From contig NZ_CP085242.1 in the NCBI RefSeq assembly GCF_044810985.1, forward strand, positions 1,302,001 to 1,366,000: a DNA stretch of 64,000 bases. The letters run 5' to 3'. The notes under the pieces were generated by a model that was not told the origin of the DNA, ran no database searches, and worked only from the letters and a program-made list of their open reading frames with translations. Made by a program: the position numbers and the translations under genes. The DNA comes from Marinospirillum sp031581385. GTDB taxonomy: Bacteria > Pseudomonadota > Gammaproteobacteria > Pseudomonadales > Halomonadaceae. The stretch's first letter is position 1, and each line of letters starts with the position of its first letter. This document shows positions 44,570 to 52,845 of the stretch, piece by piece.

Positions 44570-45637
44570 TTACGCAGAACTGAGCAACCAGCGTTTCAGC
44601 TGGGCCGGAATGGCTTCAATGGGCAGCACCTGATCAGCGCCACCGGCTTCCACCAGGGCACGTGGCATACCGTAGACCACACAGGATTCCTCGCTTTCTG
44701 CCAGGGTTCGCCCTCCGGCAGCCTGCAGGTTTTGCATGGCCCGGGCACCATCGTCGCCCATGCCGGTGAGGAGAAGACCGATCAGTTGTTGCGGTGCAAA
44801 GACCTCCAGAGCACTTTCCACCATGCGATCAGCACTGGGGTGCCAGGGGCGTTCAGCATCCTGGGGCTGGGGCACGGCCATCAGGCGACCCGCCCGCCGC
44901 CGCACTTCAATATCCTTGTCACCCTGGGCCATATAAACCCGGCCAGCCAGCAAGGGAGTCGGTTTGGTCACTTCCATAACCGGCAGCGCACAGAGGCCAT
45001 TAAGACGCTGCGCCAATACCCCGGTAAAGGTGGCAGGCATATGCTGGGCAATCAAAACCGGCCACTGCTGCTGAGGTGATAACCCCGCCAGTAGGGTTTC
45101 CAGTGAGCTGGGGCCACCGGTGGAAACACCAACCAGAATCAGGCCTTCGGCCTCCCGTTCGGAGCCCGCCCCCAAGTCTTCAGAAGCCTTTTGCGGTGCA
45201 GCCTCGGCTGGAGTTGGGTGGATATCCAGGGAGCGGAATCGGGGTTTGGCAGCCGCTGCAGTCCGAACCTTGTTAAGCAGCTCCTCCTCAACCTCTTGCA
45301 TATTGTGGGAAACCGTACCACCGGGTTTGGCAATATAATCCACCGCACCCAGCTCGAGGGCTTCTAGAGTCGCCAAAGCGCCCTTTTCGGTCAGGGATGA
45401 AACCATGACCACTGGGCAGGGTGTTTCTGTCATGATGTGGCTTAAACAGGTCAAACCATCCATGCCCGGCATATTGATATCCAAAGTCACCACGTCGTAA
45501 CTGGCCTCGCCCAAAAGCTCCAGCGCCACTTCGCCATTGCGCGCCGTGCGCACCTTGAAATCACCGGCACGCTCAAAAATCTGGGTCAAAAAACGGCGCA
45601 TCATGGCCGAATCATCCACAACCAGTACGGAAATCAT
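44570..45637 (-). CDS. cheB: Protein-glutamate methylesterase CheB
   Basis: A 355-residue CheB. The receiver domain has D53 in TLDINMPGMDG; the C-terminal esterase has the catalytic triad S172 (GVSTGGPSS), H199 (AQHMP) and D295 (TGMGDDGA). It removes methyl groups from receptors when phosphorylated, opposing CheR. The start overlaps the end of the triple-CheW gene by four bases (ATGA). The linker (about 130-165) is Ala/Glu-rich. Confidence 0.95.
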   Translation of the reverse strand: MISVLVVDDSAMMRRFLTQIFERAGDFKVRTARNGEVALELLGEASYDVVTLDINMPGMDGLTCLSHIMTETPCPVVMVSSLTEKGALATLEALELGAVDYIAKPGGTVSHNMQEVEEELLNKVRTAAAAKPRFRSLDIHPTPAEAAPQKASEDLGAGSEREAEGLILVGVSTGGPSSLETLLAGLSPQQQWPVLIAQHMPATFTGVLAQRLNGLCALPVMEVTKPTPLLAGRVYMAQGDKDIEVRRRAGRLMAVPQPQDAERPWHPSADRMVESALEVFAPQQLIGLLLTGMGDDGARAMQNLQAAGGRTLAESEESCVVYGMPRALVEAGGADQVLPIEAIPAQLKRWLLSSA

Positions 45638-47202
45638 GCCTGGGCTGTTCCTTTTTCCGGGTTGGCAGAAGGCTCTTCCAGAGTTGCACTCAGCTCCAGA
45701 GCTTCCTGGTCACTCACCAACCGGCCGACATCCAGCAGCAGAATCATGCGATCCTGTTCAGTAATATTGGCCATCTGGGTGATCAGGTGCATCTGCTCGG
45801 CTGACAAGGGTGGAGCGGCTTCCAGTTGCCGGGTTTGGATTTTCAGCACTTCCTTGACGCTATCGACAATAAAACCGGTTCTCTGGCCATTGAGATTTAA
45901 AACAATAATACGCTGGCGGTAGTCCCTTTCCTTGAGCGGCAGATCAAAACGTCGCCGCAGATCCATCACCGGCAGGACCATGCCGCGCAAATTGATCACC
46001 CCTTCAATGAATTCCGGGGATTTGGGCACGCGGGTCAGTTGTTCGGGAACACGCAAAATTTCCTTGGCGGCCTCAATGGCCACACCGTATTCTTCATCAT
46101 CCAGAGAGAAGACCACGAGCTGGCATTCTTCTTCCGTTGCTGTTTGGGTCATTTCTGTCTCCTGTTCGGCCGCTTCGGCGGCCTGCTGAAACTGTTTACC
46201 GGCCAGCAGCTTGCGTGAATCCAGCAAAGCCAAAAGCCCCTGTCCATCCGGCAGACGGGCCATGGCATTGACATCCTGAAAACCGGGCAGATCAGCCAGC
46301 AACTCGGGAACGACCTGAAAGGCCCGGTCGGGCAGGCTGGTGACCTGGGTAATGGCATCCACAATCAAACCGATGAAACTGCTGCCGTTGCGATCCGCCA
46401 GGGGCACCACCAGCACCCGGCGTTTTTGCTGGGTATCCGTTTGTTCCGGCAATTGGTAGAGACGATGCAGACTGACCAGGGGAACCAGGAGGTTGCGCAA
46501 AGGCATCACACCCAGAATATAGCCGGGCAGCCCTGTCACGGGTTCCAGCTCTTCGGGAAGGCGCACCACTTCCTTGACCTGTTGCAAAGGCAGGGCAAAA
46601 TCCTGATCGGCCAGCTCAAACCCCAGGATCAACTGGCTGCTGGCAGAGGCTTCTTCCTGGGTGGCGGCCGGGCGCTCGCTGCGACCTGGAGTGGCCGGTT
46701 TGTCCTGCTGATGCTCCGGGTGCAGACAGCTGGCTTCCACTAGAGCCGAGGCATCCAAAAGACGCCGCACGCCGACTCCTGACTGCTTGCCGGGACGGAT
46801 AAAACCGGTCAGATAACGACGCTGATCATCACGTTGGAGGGCTTCGCTGGTATCCAGACGCTCCTGCGGAAAATCCTCTACGGCTTCCACTTCATCGACC
46901 CAGAGACCCAGAGGCTGGTCACCCTTGAGCACAATTACCCGGCTGGCGGTATTCTGCTCACCGGCTTCACGTCCCAGAAGGCTGGCCAGACTCACAACCG
47001 GCAAGACGATGCCGCGCAGATTGGTCACCCCCAGCAGGTGGGTACCGGCCAGGGGCACCCGGATGAGTTCAGGGACACGAATCAGTTCTTTGATGGCTGC
47101 CATAGGCAGGGCAAATTTTTCTTTGCCCAAGACAAAACACAGACACTGGAGAGAGCCGGCCTGCTCATGAACAGCTGCTTCTGGCTGAAGGCTGGTCGCC
47201 AT
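45634..47202 (-). CDS. Protein with three tandem CheW domains
   Basis: A 522-residue soluble protein built of three CheW-like domains: about 15-150 (CFVLGKEKFALPMAAIKELIRVP, GVTNLRGIVLPVVSL), about 185-340 (GFELADQDFALPLQQVKEVVRLPE, GVMPLRNLLVPLVSL) and about 355-500 (VFSLDDEEYGVAIEAAKEILRVPEQ, GVINLRGMVLPVMDL). CheW couples receptors to CheA. No single-domain CheW is present in the island, so this protein must be its adaptor. One molecule could bridge three neighbours and change array geometry. It is coupled to cheB. Confidence 0.93.
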   Translation of the reverse strand: MATSLQPEAAVHEQAGSLQCLCFVLGKEKFALPMAAIKELIRVPELIRVPLAGTHLLGVTNLRGIVLPVVSLASLLGREAGEQNTASRVIVLKGDQPLGLWVDEVEAVEDFPQERLDTSEALQRDDQRRYLTGFIRPGKQSGVGVRRLLDASALVEASCLHPEHQQDKPATPGRSERPAATQEEASASSQLILGFELADQDFALPLQQVKEVVRLPEELEPVTGLPGYILGVMPLRNLLVPLVSLHRLYQLPEQTDTQQKRRVLVVPLADRNGSSFIGLIVDAITQVTSLPDRAFQVVPELLADLPGFQDVNAMARLPDGQGLLALLDSRKLLAGKQFQQAAEAAEQETEMTQTATEEECQLVVFSLDDEEYGVAIEAAKEILRVPEQLTRVPKSPEFIEGVINLRGMVLPVMDLRRRFDLPLKERDYRQRIIVLNLNGQRTGFIVDSVKEVLKIQTRQLEAAPPLSAEQMHLITQMANITEQDRMILLLDVGRLVSDQEALELSATLEEPSANPEKGTAQA

Positions 47203-47216
47203 AACGCCTCCTCAGC

Positions 47217-49151
47217 TTATTCGAGTGTCTGGAGTTCGTCAGCCAGGGAAGCAATTTCCTCGGTCGCCTTGGCCAGCTGTTCGGTACTGGTGGCTTGCTG
47301 ACGCGAGGCTGCTGCCGCTTCGCTGGTTGCCTGATCGGCTTCCTCGGCAGCACCGGCAATCTGTTCGATCCCCTTGGTGGCTTCCTCCACAGAAACCTTG
47401 ATCTGCTCGGAGGCTGCAGCAATTTCATCATTGCCGGTCAGAACCCGATTCATGGCTTCTTCCACATCTTCCAGGTCACGAACCGTACCGGCATTCTTCT
47501 CGGCATCCTGGGCTGCAGCATCACTGATGTCATCCATGATATGACGGACATTGGCGATATCATCCTGGGCGGATTCAATCACTTCCAGAATACGATCAGA
47601 ATTTTCATTGGCATCATAGGAAAGATTGCGGATGTCCGTGGCGACCACCACAAAACCCTTGCCATGCTCACCGGCCCGGGCTGCTTCTATGCCGCCATTG
47701 ACCGCCAGCATGCTGGTCTGGATATTCACCTTGTCAATGGTGTTCATCACCTTGTTGATCTGACGCAGGAGCAGATCCAGTTCCCGGATCTGCTCGCGGG
47801 CCCGGCGCACTTCCTTGACGCTTTCCTGCACACTGTCAGCCAGGCTGATCACCTCCTGACGATTGGTCTGAATCAGTTCTCTGGCTTTCTTGCCGGCTTC
47901 CAGAATGCCCTGAACCAGCTCCGCAGACTGATTGGAAGCAGCAGACAGCTGACGAACTGCAGAAGCGGCTTTACTGGAAGCCTGACTTTGCTGCTTGGCC
48001 CCCCGGTTGATCTGCTCTATCGCTGTAGCCACTTCATTGGCAGCCCGGTTGACTTCTTCAATGGCAGCGGCCAGATCTTCCGTGGCCGCAGCCACTTCTT
48101 CCCCGCTTTTATCAGCATCACTGTTCACTTTCAGGTCTTCGGTGAGCACAGCCAGATTCTGGGTGGAATCCCGCGCCTGAACCAGGGCCTGGTTTTGTTG
48201 TTCCACCATACGAATCGCCTGATTACAGGCAGAAGCCTGCTCTTCCGCAGCCGAGGCAATGGTTTCCCCTTCCTGGCTCAACAGGCGAACGCCCTTGACG
48301 GCTTCAGACACGGCCCGGGCAATTTCCTCACCCTGGTTGACCATCTCGTCCATGGAGGTGCGTACCTGACCCAGTTGATCAACAACGGCATCGGCCACCT
48401 TCATGTCTTCACGGCTGGATTCGGCTGAACGATTGGTTTCTTCCACCAGGGTTTTCACGCGGTTTTGAATGTTCTCCACCACTTCCTGGATTTTATTCGC
48501 GGAATTCTGCGAGGTTTCTGCCAAAGCCCGAACTTCATCCGCCACAACGGCAAAGCCCCGGCCATGCTGTCCGGCACTGGCAGCTTCTATGGCGGCATTC
48601 AAGGCCAGCAGGTTGGTCTGGTCGGCGATATGGATAACCGCTTCAACGATTTCCCCGATTTCATCGGAACGCTTGGCCAGTAATTCGGCTGCATCCACAG
48701 CCCGACCCTGGCGCTCAATGGATTGACGGATGGAGTCAATCATCGTCTCGACTTTTTCCGAAACCTCATTGACCCGCCGGTGCATTCTTTGCAGACGCTG
48801 ACTGGCTTCCTTAGTGGATTCAGTCTGGGTTTCTATCGCATCATTAACCTGGCGCACCACCTGCTGGGTTTCCTGGGCGGCACCGGAGGCCTGTTCAGCC
48901 CCGGAAGCAATCTGGGTGGTGGCGGCCTGTAATTCTTCAGCGGCAGCAGAAATCTCGCCACTCCCGGCATTCAGCTCGGTCACTGCACTGGCAATACGTT
49001 CGGATAACTGCTGCTTGCGAGCCAGAGTGCGGGCTCGTCGACGGGCTTTCAAGGCTTCATCGTTCTGTCGGGGGCTGGAAGCCGAGTGAGCGGTCTGGCT
49101 TTCTGTCGTCGAGGAGGATGAAGCCCCCTGATGATTACGTACAAGCGCCAT
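47217..49151 (-). CDS. Soluble chemoreceptor with two MCP signalling tips
   Basis: A 644-residue protein without membrane segments or a recognisable sensor domain. The N-terminal 50 residues are Ser/Thr/Arg-rich. Two complete receptor-like hairpins follow: the first tip at about 178-205 (IADQTNLLALNAAIEAASAG...) matches consensus, and the second at about 478-505 (VNIQTSMLAVNGGIEAARAG..., KGFVVVATDIR) is diverged. Ala/Glu/Gln heptads run between and after them. It is probably a cytoplasmic receptor feeding this island's CheA through the triple-CheW protein. ATG 49151 is chosen over an upstream in-frame start for lack of a signal there; GGAG lies ten bases before. Confidence 0.9.
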   Translation of the reverse strand: MALVRNHQGASSSSTTESQTAHSASSPRQNDEALKARRRARTLARKQQLSERIASAVTELNAGSGEISAAAEELQAATTQIASGAEQASGAAQETQQVVRQVNDAIETQTESTKEASQRLQRMHRRVNEVSEKVETMIDSIRQSIERQGRAVDAAELLAKRSDEIGEIVEAVIHIADQTNLLALNAAIEAASAGQHGRGFAVVADEVRALAETSQNSANKIQEVVENIQNRVKTLVEETNRSAESSREDMKVADAVVDQLGQVRTSMDEMVNQGEEIARAVSEAVKGVRLLSQEGETIASAAEEQASACNQAIRMVEQQNQALVQARDSTQNLAVLTEDLKVNSDADKSGEEVAAATEDLAAAIEEVNRAANEVATAIEQINRGAKQQSQASSKAASAVRQLSAASNQSAELVQGILEAGKKARELIQTNRQEVISLADSVQESVKEVRRAREQIRELDLLLRQINKVMNTIDKVNIQTSMLAVNGGIEAARAGEHGKGFVVVATDIRNLSYDANENSDRILEVIESAQDDIANVRHIMDDISDAAAQDAEKNAGTVRDLEDVEEAMNRVLTGNDEIAAASEQIKVSVEEATKGIEQIAGAAEEADQATSEAAAASRQQATSTEQLAKATEEIASLADELQTLE

Positions 49152-49326
49152 AGTTGCATTTCTCCATCTGCCAGTGAACAGGAACAAGCCTGCATATTAG
49201 ATACAATTTTTTAATACCTTAGCAGATATGCCCAGCCTGCCCAATATGACTCTGTTGTAGAAGTGTAGCCGACAACAATTTCTGTATAATTATTGTATAG
49301 ATAACTCAAAGAATCAAATCAAGGCA

Positions 49327-50256
49327 TCAAGAGGGTGGCATTTGCGGCTGCGACAGCTCATCCAGGGCATTGATGGTCATTTCCAACACCTCGACCAGAG
49401 CTTCCTGTTCCTCCATACCCGTCAGACGATCGCTGGCATCCCGGGTGGTGAGCAGACCCAGCTCCTGGTCACTGTTGGTCAGACAGGCAACCGCCATTTC
49501 GGCGGGAAAGGCATCTCCACAGGCCTTCTGCAAATTCACCAGCATCACTTCCTGCTGATTACTGCTTGTTTCCAGAAGCTTTCTAACTTCATTGAAGTCC
49601 TGTTGGTGGAAGAGGCGAGTGAGGCTATCACCCTCCACTTCCCGGAAAGAGTGATCAAAAAGCACCTGGTGCTGACGGTTGACCTCAAGAATTTGCAGAT
49701 CTCGCCAGGAAAAAATGCATAAAGCATCCATGGCCGTCCAGAACAGCGTTCGGTAGCGGGCTTCACTGGCTTCCAGAGCACGACGGGCCGCTTCCAGTTG
49801 CTTTCTGGCTTCCAGCTGTTCAGCAAGGTGCAATAAAGTGGAATGGAGTTGGCGGGCTTCCACAGGCTTGAGAATGAACTTATCCACGCCCAGATCTATG
49901 GCCTTGAGCAGGTAGTCGGTTTCCTCATGGGCGGTGGTCATAATAATGGGCTGCTGGGGGTTCAGCGATTTGATGTGTTCCGCCATTTCCAGACCATCCA
50001 TGCCCGGCATGCGAATATCACTGATGACCAGATCAGGCGGCGTGGATTCCTGAGTATAAAGGCGCAAGCCTTCAGCCCCATCATGAGCAACCAGAACCCT
50101 GGCAAAGCGCCTTTTCAGGAAGAGAGAGAGTTGCGAGCGCACATCCTGGTTATCCTCAACATAGAGAACCGTCAGATTTTTCAAATCCGAAGAGGCATCC
50201 TTATCTGTGAAGGACGAGCCTGTAATTGGTTTTTTTATTTTTTTGAACAGATCCAT
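49327..50256 (-). CDS. Response regulator with C-terminal PAS-like domain
   Basis: A 309-residue protein. The receiver domain at about 27-145 has LYVEDNQDVRSQL, DLVISDIRMPGMDG, TTAHEE and KFILKPVEA. A coiled coil (LEARKQLEAARRALEASEARYRTL) leads to a PAS-like domain (about 180-290; FSWRDLQILEVNRQHQVLF). No enzymatic or DNA-binding output is visible. As first gene of the island it may tie the system to another kinase or sensor. About 175 bases, AT-rich and probably carrying the promoter of the receptor gene, separate it from the next gene. Confidence 0.85.
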   Translation of the reverse strand: MDLFKKIKKPITGSSFTDKDASSDLKNLTVLYVEDNQDVRSQLSLFLKRRFARVLVAHDGAEGLRLYTQESTPPDLVISDIRMPGMDGLEMAEHIKSLNPQQPIIMTTAHEETDYLLKAIDLGVDKFILKPVEARQLHSTLLHLAEQLEARKQLEAARRALEASEARYRTLFWTAMDALCIFSWRDLQILEVNRQHQVLFDHSFREVEGDSLTRLFHQQDFNEVRKLLETSSNQQEVMLVNLQKACGDAFPAEMAVACLTNSDQELGLLTTRDASDRLTGMEEQEALVEVLEMTINALDELSQPQMPPS

Positions 50257-50336
50257 GACTAGGACTCCTTAAAATCTTGTTTCTCCAGCACCTCGGTGGA
50301 ATCTGGTCAATCGACAACCCAGTCTTTACCTGCCTT

Positions 50337-51242
50337 TTACCCCCGCCCCTGGGTTCGGTTTTTATTGGGAGCGGCGTTCTTTTCAATGTAGTCAATAATC
50401 TGCCCGGCCACATCCTTGCCCGTGGCTTCTTCAATGCCTTCCAGGCCGGGGGAGGAGTTGACTTCCATGACCACAGCTCCGTGGTTGGAGCGCAGCAGAT
50501 CCACTCCACAGACCCTCAGACCCATGGCTTTGGCGGCCCGGATGGCTGTCGAGCGCTCTTCCGGTGTAATCTTGATGAGTTCAGCCTGGCCACCGCGGTG
50601 CAGGTTGGAGCGGAACTCGCCCGGTGCGGCCTGACGCTTCATGGCAGCCACCACCTTGTCACCGATCACAAAGCAGCGAATATCCGCACCGCCAGCTTCC
50701 TTGATGTACTCCTGCACCATGATGTTGGCCTTCAAACCCATAAAAGCCTGGATCACGCTTTCTGCCGCCTTTTCGGTTTCGGCCAGCACTACACCGATGC
50801 CCTGGGTACCTTCCAGGAGCTTGATCACCAGAGGTGCTCCACCGACCATGCGAATCAAGTCGGGAATATCGTCCGGTGAGTGGGCAAAGCCGGTGACCGG
50901 CAAACCCACACCCTTGCGCGACAAAAGCTGCAGAGACCGCAGTTTGTCCCGTGAGCGGGTAATCGCCACGGATTCATTAAGCGTGTAAGCCCCCATCATC
51001 TCAAACTGGCGCACCACCGCTGCTCCGTAAAAAGTCACCGAGGCGCCGATGCGCGGAATCACGGCATCAAAGTGCTCCAGATCCTCCCCCTTGTAATGAA
51101 TACTGGGCTTGTGAGAGGTGATGTTCATGTAGCAGCGCAGGGTGTCGATCACCCTGGCGGTGTGTCCGCGTTCTTCAGCTGCTTCCACCAGACGACGGGT
51201 GGAATAAAGGGAAGCATTACGGGACAAAAGAGCAAAATGCAT
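50337..51242 (-). CDS. rimK: RimK: ribosomal protein S6 glutamate ligase
   Basis: A 301-residue ATP-grasp ligase: MHFALLSRNASLYSTRRLVEAAEERGH at the start, then LVIKLLEGTQGIGVVLAE, MVQEYIKEAGGADIRCFVIGDKVVAAMKR and VCGVDLLRSNHGAVVMEVNSSPGLEGIE, all typical of RimK. It adds glutamates to the C-terminus of ribosomal protein S6. ATG 51242 matches the family start; the frame extends nine codons further without a good signal. In Pseudomonas RimK acts with RimB and c-di-GMP; a RimB-like gene lies at 58032. Confidence 0.93.
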   Translation of the reverse strand: MHFALLSRNASLYSTRRLVEAAEERGHTARVIDTLRCYMNITSHKPSIHYKGEDLEHFDAVIPRIGASVTFYGAAVVRQFEMMGAYTLNESVAITRSRDKLRSLQLLSRKGVGLPVTGFAHSPDDIPDLIRMVGGAPLVIKLLEGTQGIGVVLAETEKAAESVIQAFMGLKANIMVQEYIKEAGGADIRCFVIGDKVVAAMKRQAAPGEFRSNLHRGGQAELIKITPEERSTAIRAAKAMGLRVCGVDLLRSNHGAVVMEVNSSPGLEGIEEATGKDVAGQIIDYIEKNAAPNKNRTQGRG

Positions 51243-51333
51243 AGTCAACCTACCTGGCCCGGCCATCATGAAAGATACAAAAGAAAGGCAGCCTTTGTAC
51301 CACTCCCCAACAAAACCGGCAATCTACATTTGC

Positions 51334-52845
51334 TCAACTTTCATTGAAAAACTGGAGCCTTTCCTTGCGGATGGCTTTGCTGTAATAAAAGCCCTGCAGA
51401 TAATCACAGCCCAGGTTTTTCAGTAAGGTGGCCTGCTCACCGGTTTCCACTCCCTCGGCAACCACTTTCATGCCCAGTTGTTGCGCCAGCCTGATAATCG
51501 TCTCCACAATCATTGCGCTCTGGTGATTAATGACAATATCATCAATGAAGCATTTATCCAGTTTGATCTTGTCCAGATGCAGGTTCTGCAAATAACTAAG
51601 GCTGGAAAAGCCGGTGCCAAAATCATCCATGCTCACCCTGACTCCCATTTCACGCAGTTCGTTGATCAACTGCTTACCCAACTCGGCATCCTCCAACAGC
51701 ACATTCTCGGTTAACTCCACTTCCAGCTGTCCCGGCTGGATTTCATGAATTTTCAGCAGTTTTCGCAAAGAGTCTATAAAACCTGGTTTCAACAATTGAA
51801 TGGCGGAAACATTAACCGCCACCTGTGAAATATCCAGGCTGTGCAAATAGTGAAGATCCCGGCAGGCCCGCTGTAGCGTCCACTCGGTCAGTTGAATGAT
51901 CTGCCCGGTTTCTTCAGCCAGGGGAACAAAGTCGGCGGGGGAAATGTAGCCTTTTTCCGGGTGTTCCCAGCGCAATAAAGCCTCAACACTGACGATACCA
52001 CCAGTGCTGGCATCCACCAGCGGCTGATAATGCAGCTCCATGGTTTCCTCATCCAAAGCTTGCTGCAGGTCATTTCTCAGTTGCACACGGCGATGCAATT
52101 TGGTTTCCATGCACTTGTCATACCAGTGAAATTGGTTGTGACCATTACGCTTGGCCTTGTACATGGCCATATCTGCCTGTTGAATCAATTGATTCGCTGT
52201 GAGCTCCTGGCAGCCGTCATAATAGGCACCACCAATGCTGGCGGAAATCTGCAAGGGCACCCCCTCAATCAGATAATTGCACGCCACCACTCTGAGCAGT
52301 TGTTTCACCAGTGGCAGAGCTTCACAGGACTCACCCAGATCCGGCAGAACCACAACAAATTCATCCCCACCAAAGCGGGTTAAAAGGGCAGGTTTGGGAA
52401 GACAAACCGCCAGGCGTTCCGCCACCTCAATCAGCATCTGATCACCAATGGAATGCCCCAGACTATCATTCACCGGTTTGAAATCATCCAGATCAATGAA
52501 CAACAGGGCCACACCCCTGCCGGAATTCTGACTCGTCTGCACACTCAGCTTCAGTTCTTTTTCCAGAGCCGTTCGATTGGGCAAACCGGTCAGAGCATCC
52601 TGGTACACAGTTTGCTGCTGGGTAAGCTGATGCTTCAAACGGATATTTTGGCGCAGCAAATAAGCCAGCAGGAAACCCGCCAGGAGTAAAGCAGGATAGA
52701 AGACTTGATGAATCAAACTGTAATGACTCCCTGTGGATAGCATCATGAGTATCCAAATCATGCTCAGTACAGCTATAACCTGCCAGGCACTCAGGTTGCG
52801 AGCAGGCTCCGGCAGGAGGGTTTTCGGCAGAGTTCTGTCATTCAT
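51334..52845 (-). CDS. GGDEF-EAL c-di-GMP protein
   Basis: A 503-residue protein with two membrane helices near the N-terminus (about 22-38 and 45-65) and almost no periplasmic part. The GGDEF domain is intact (LTRFGGDEFVVVLP), as is the EAL domain (VEALLRWEHPEKGYISP, ELTENVLLED, MDDFGTGFSSLSYL, KLDKCFI, AEGVETGEQ). It could make and degrade c-di-GMP; which activity dominates cannot be read from sequence. The start overlaps the stop of the PilZ gene as ATGA, so a c-di-GMP receptor and enzyme are co-translated. Confidence 0.93.
   Translation of the reverse strand: MNDRTLPKTLLPEPARNLSAWQVIAVLSMIWILMMLSTGSHYSLIHQVFYPALLLAGFLLAYLLRQNIRLKHQLTQQQTVYQDALTGLPNRTALEKELKLSVQTSQNSGRGVALLFIDLDDFKPVNDSLGHSIGDQMLIEVAERLAVCLPKPALLTRFGGDEFVVVLPDLGESCEALPLVKQLLRVVACNYLIEGVPLQISASIGGAYYDGCQELTANQLIQQADMAMYKAKRNGHNQFHWYDKCMETKLHRRVQLRNDLQQALDEETMELHYQPLVDASTGGIVSVEALLRWEHPEKGYISPADFVPLAEETGQIIQLTEWTLQRACRDLHYLHSLDISQVAVNVSAIQLLKPGFIDSLRKLLKIHEIQPGQLEVELTENVLLEDAELGKQLINELREMGVRVSMDDFGTGFSSLSYLQNLHLDKIKLDKCFIDDIVINHQSAMIVETIIRLAQQLGMKVVAEGVETGEQATLLKNLGCDYLQGFYYSKAIRKERLQFFNES

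Noticed and set aside
35095..50256. Reading the island as a Wsp-type c-di-GMP system
   Set aside because: There is no REC-GGDEF output, no CheA-REC fusion and the CheW is a triple-domain protein, so the Wsp layout does not fit.
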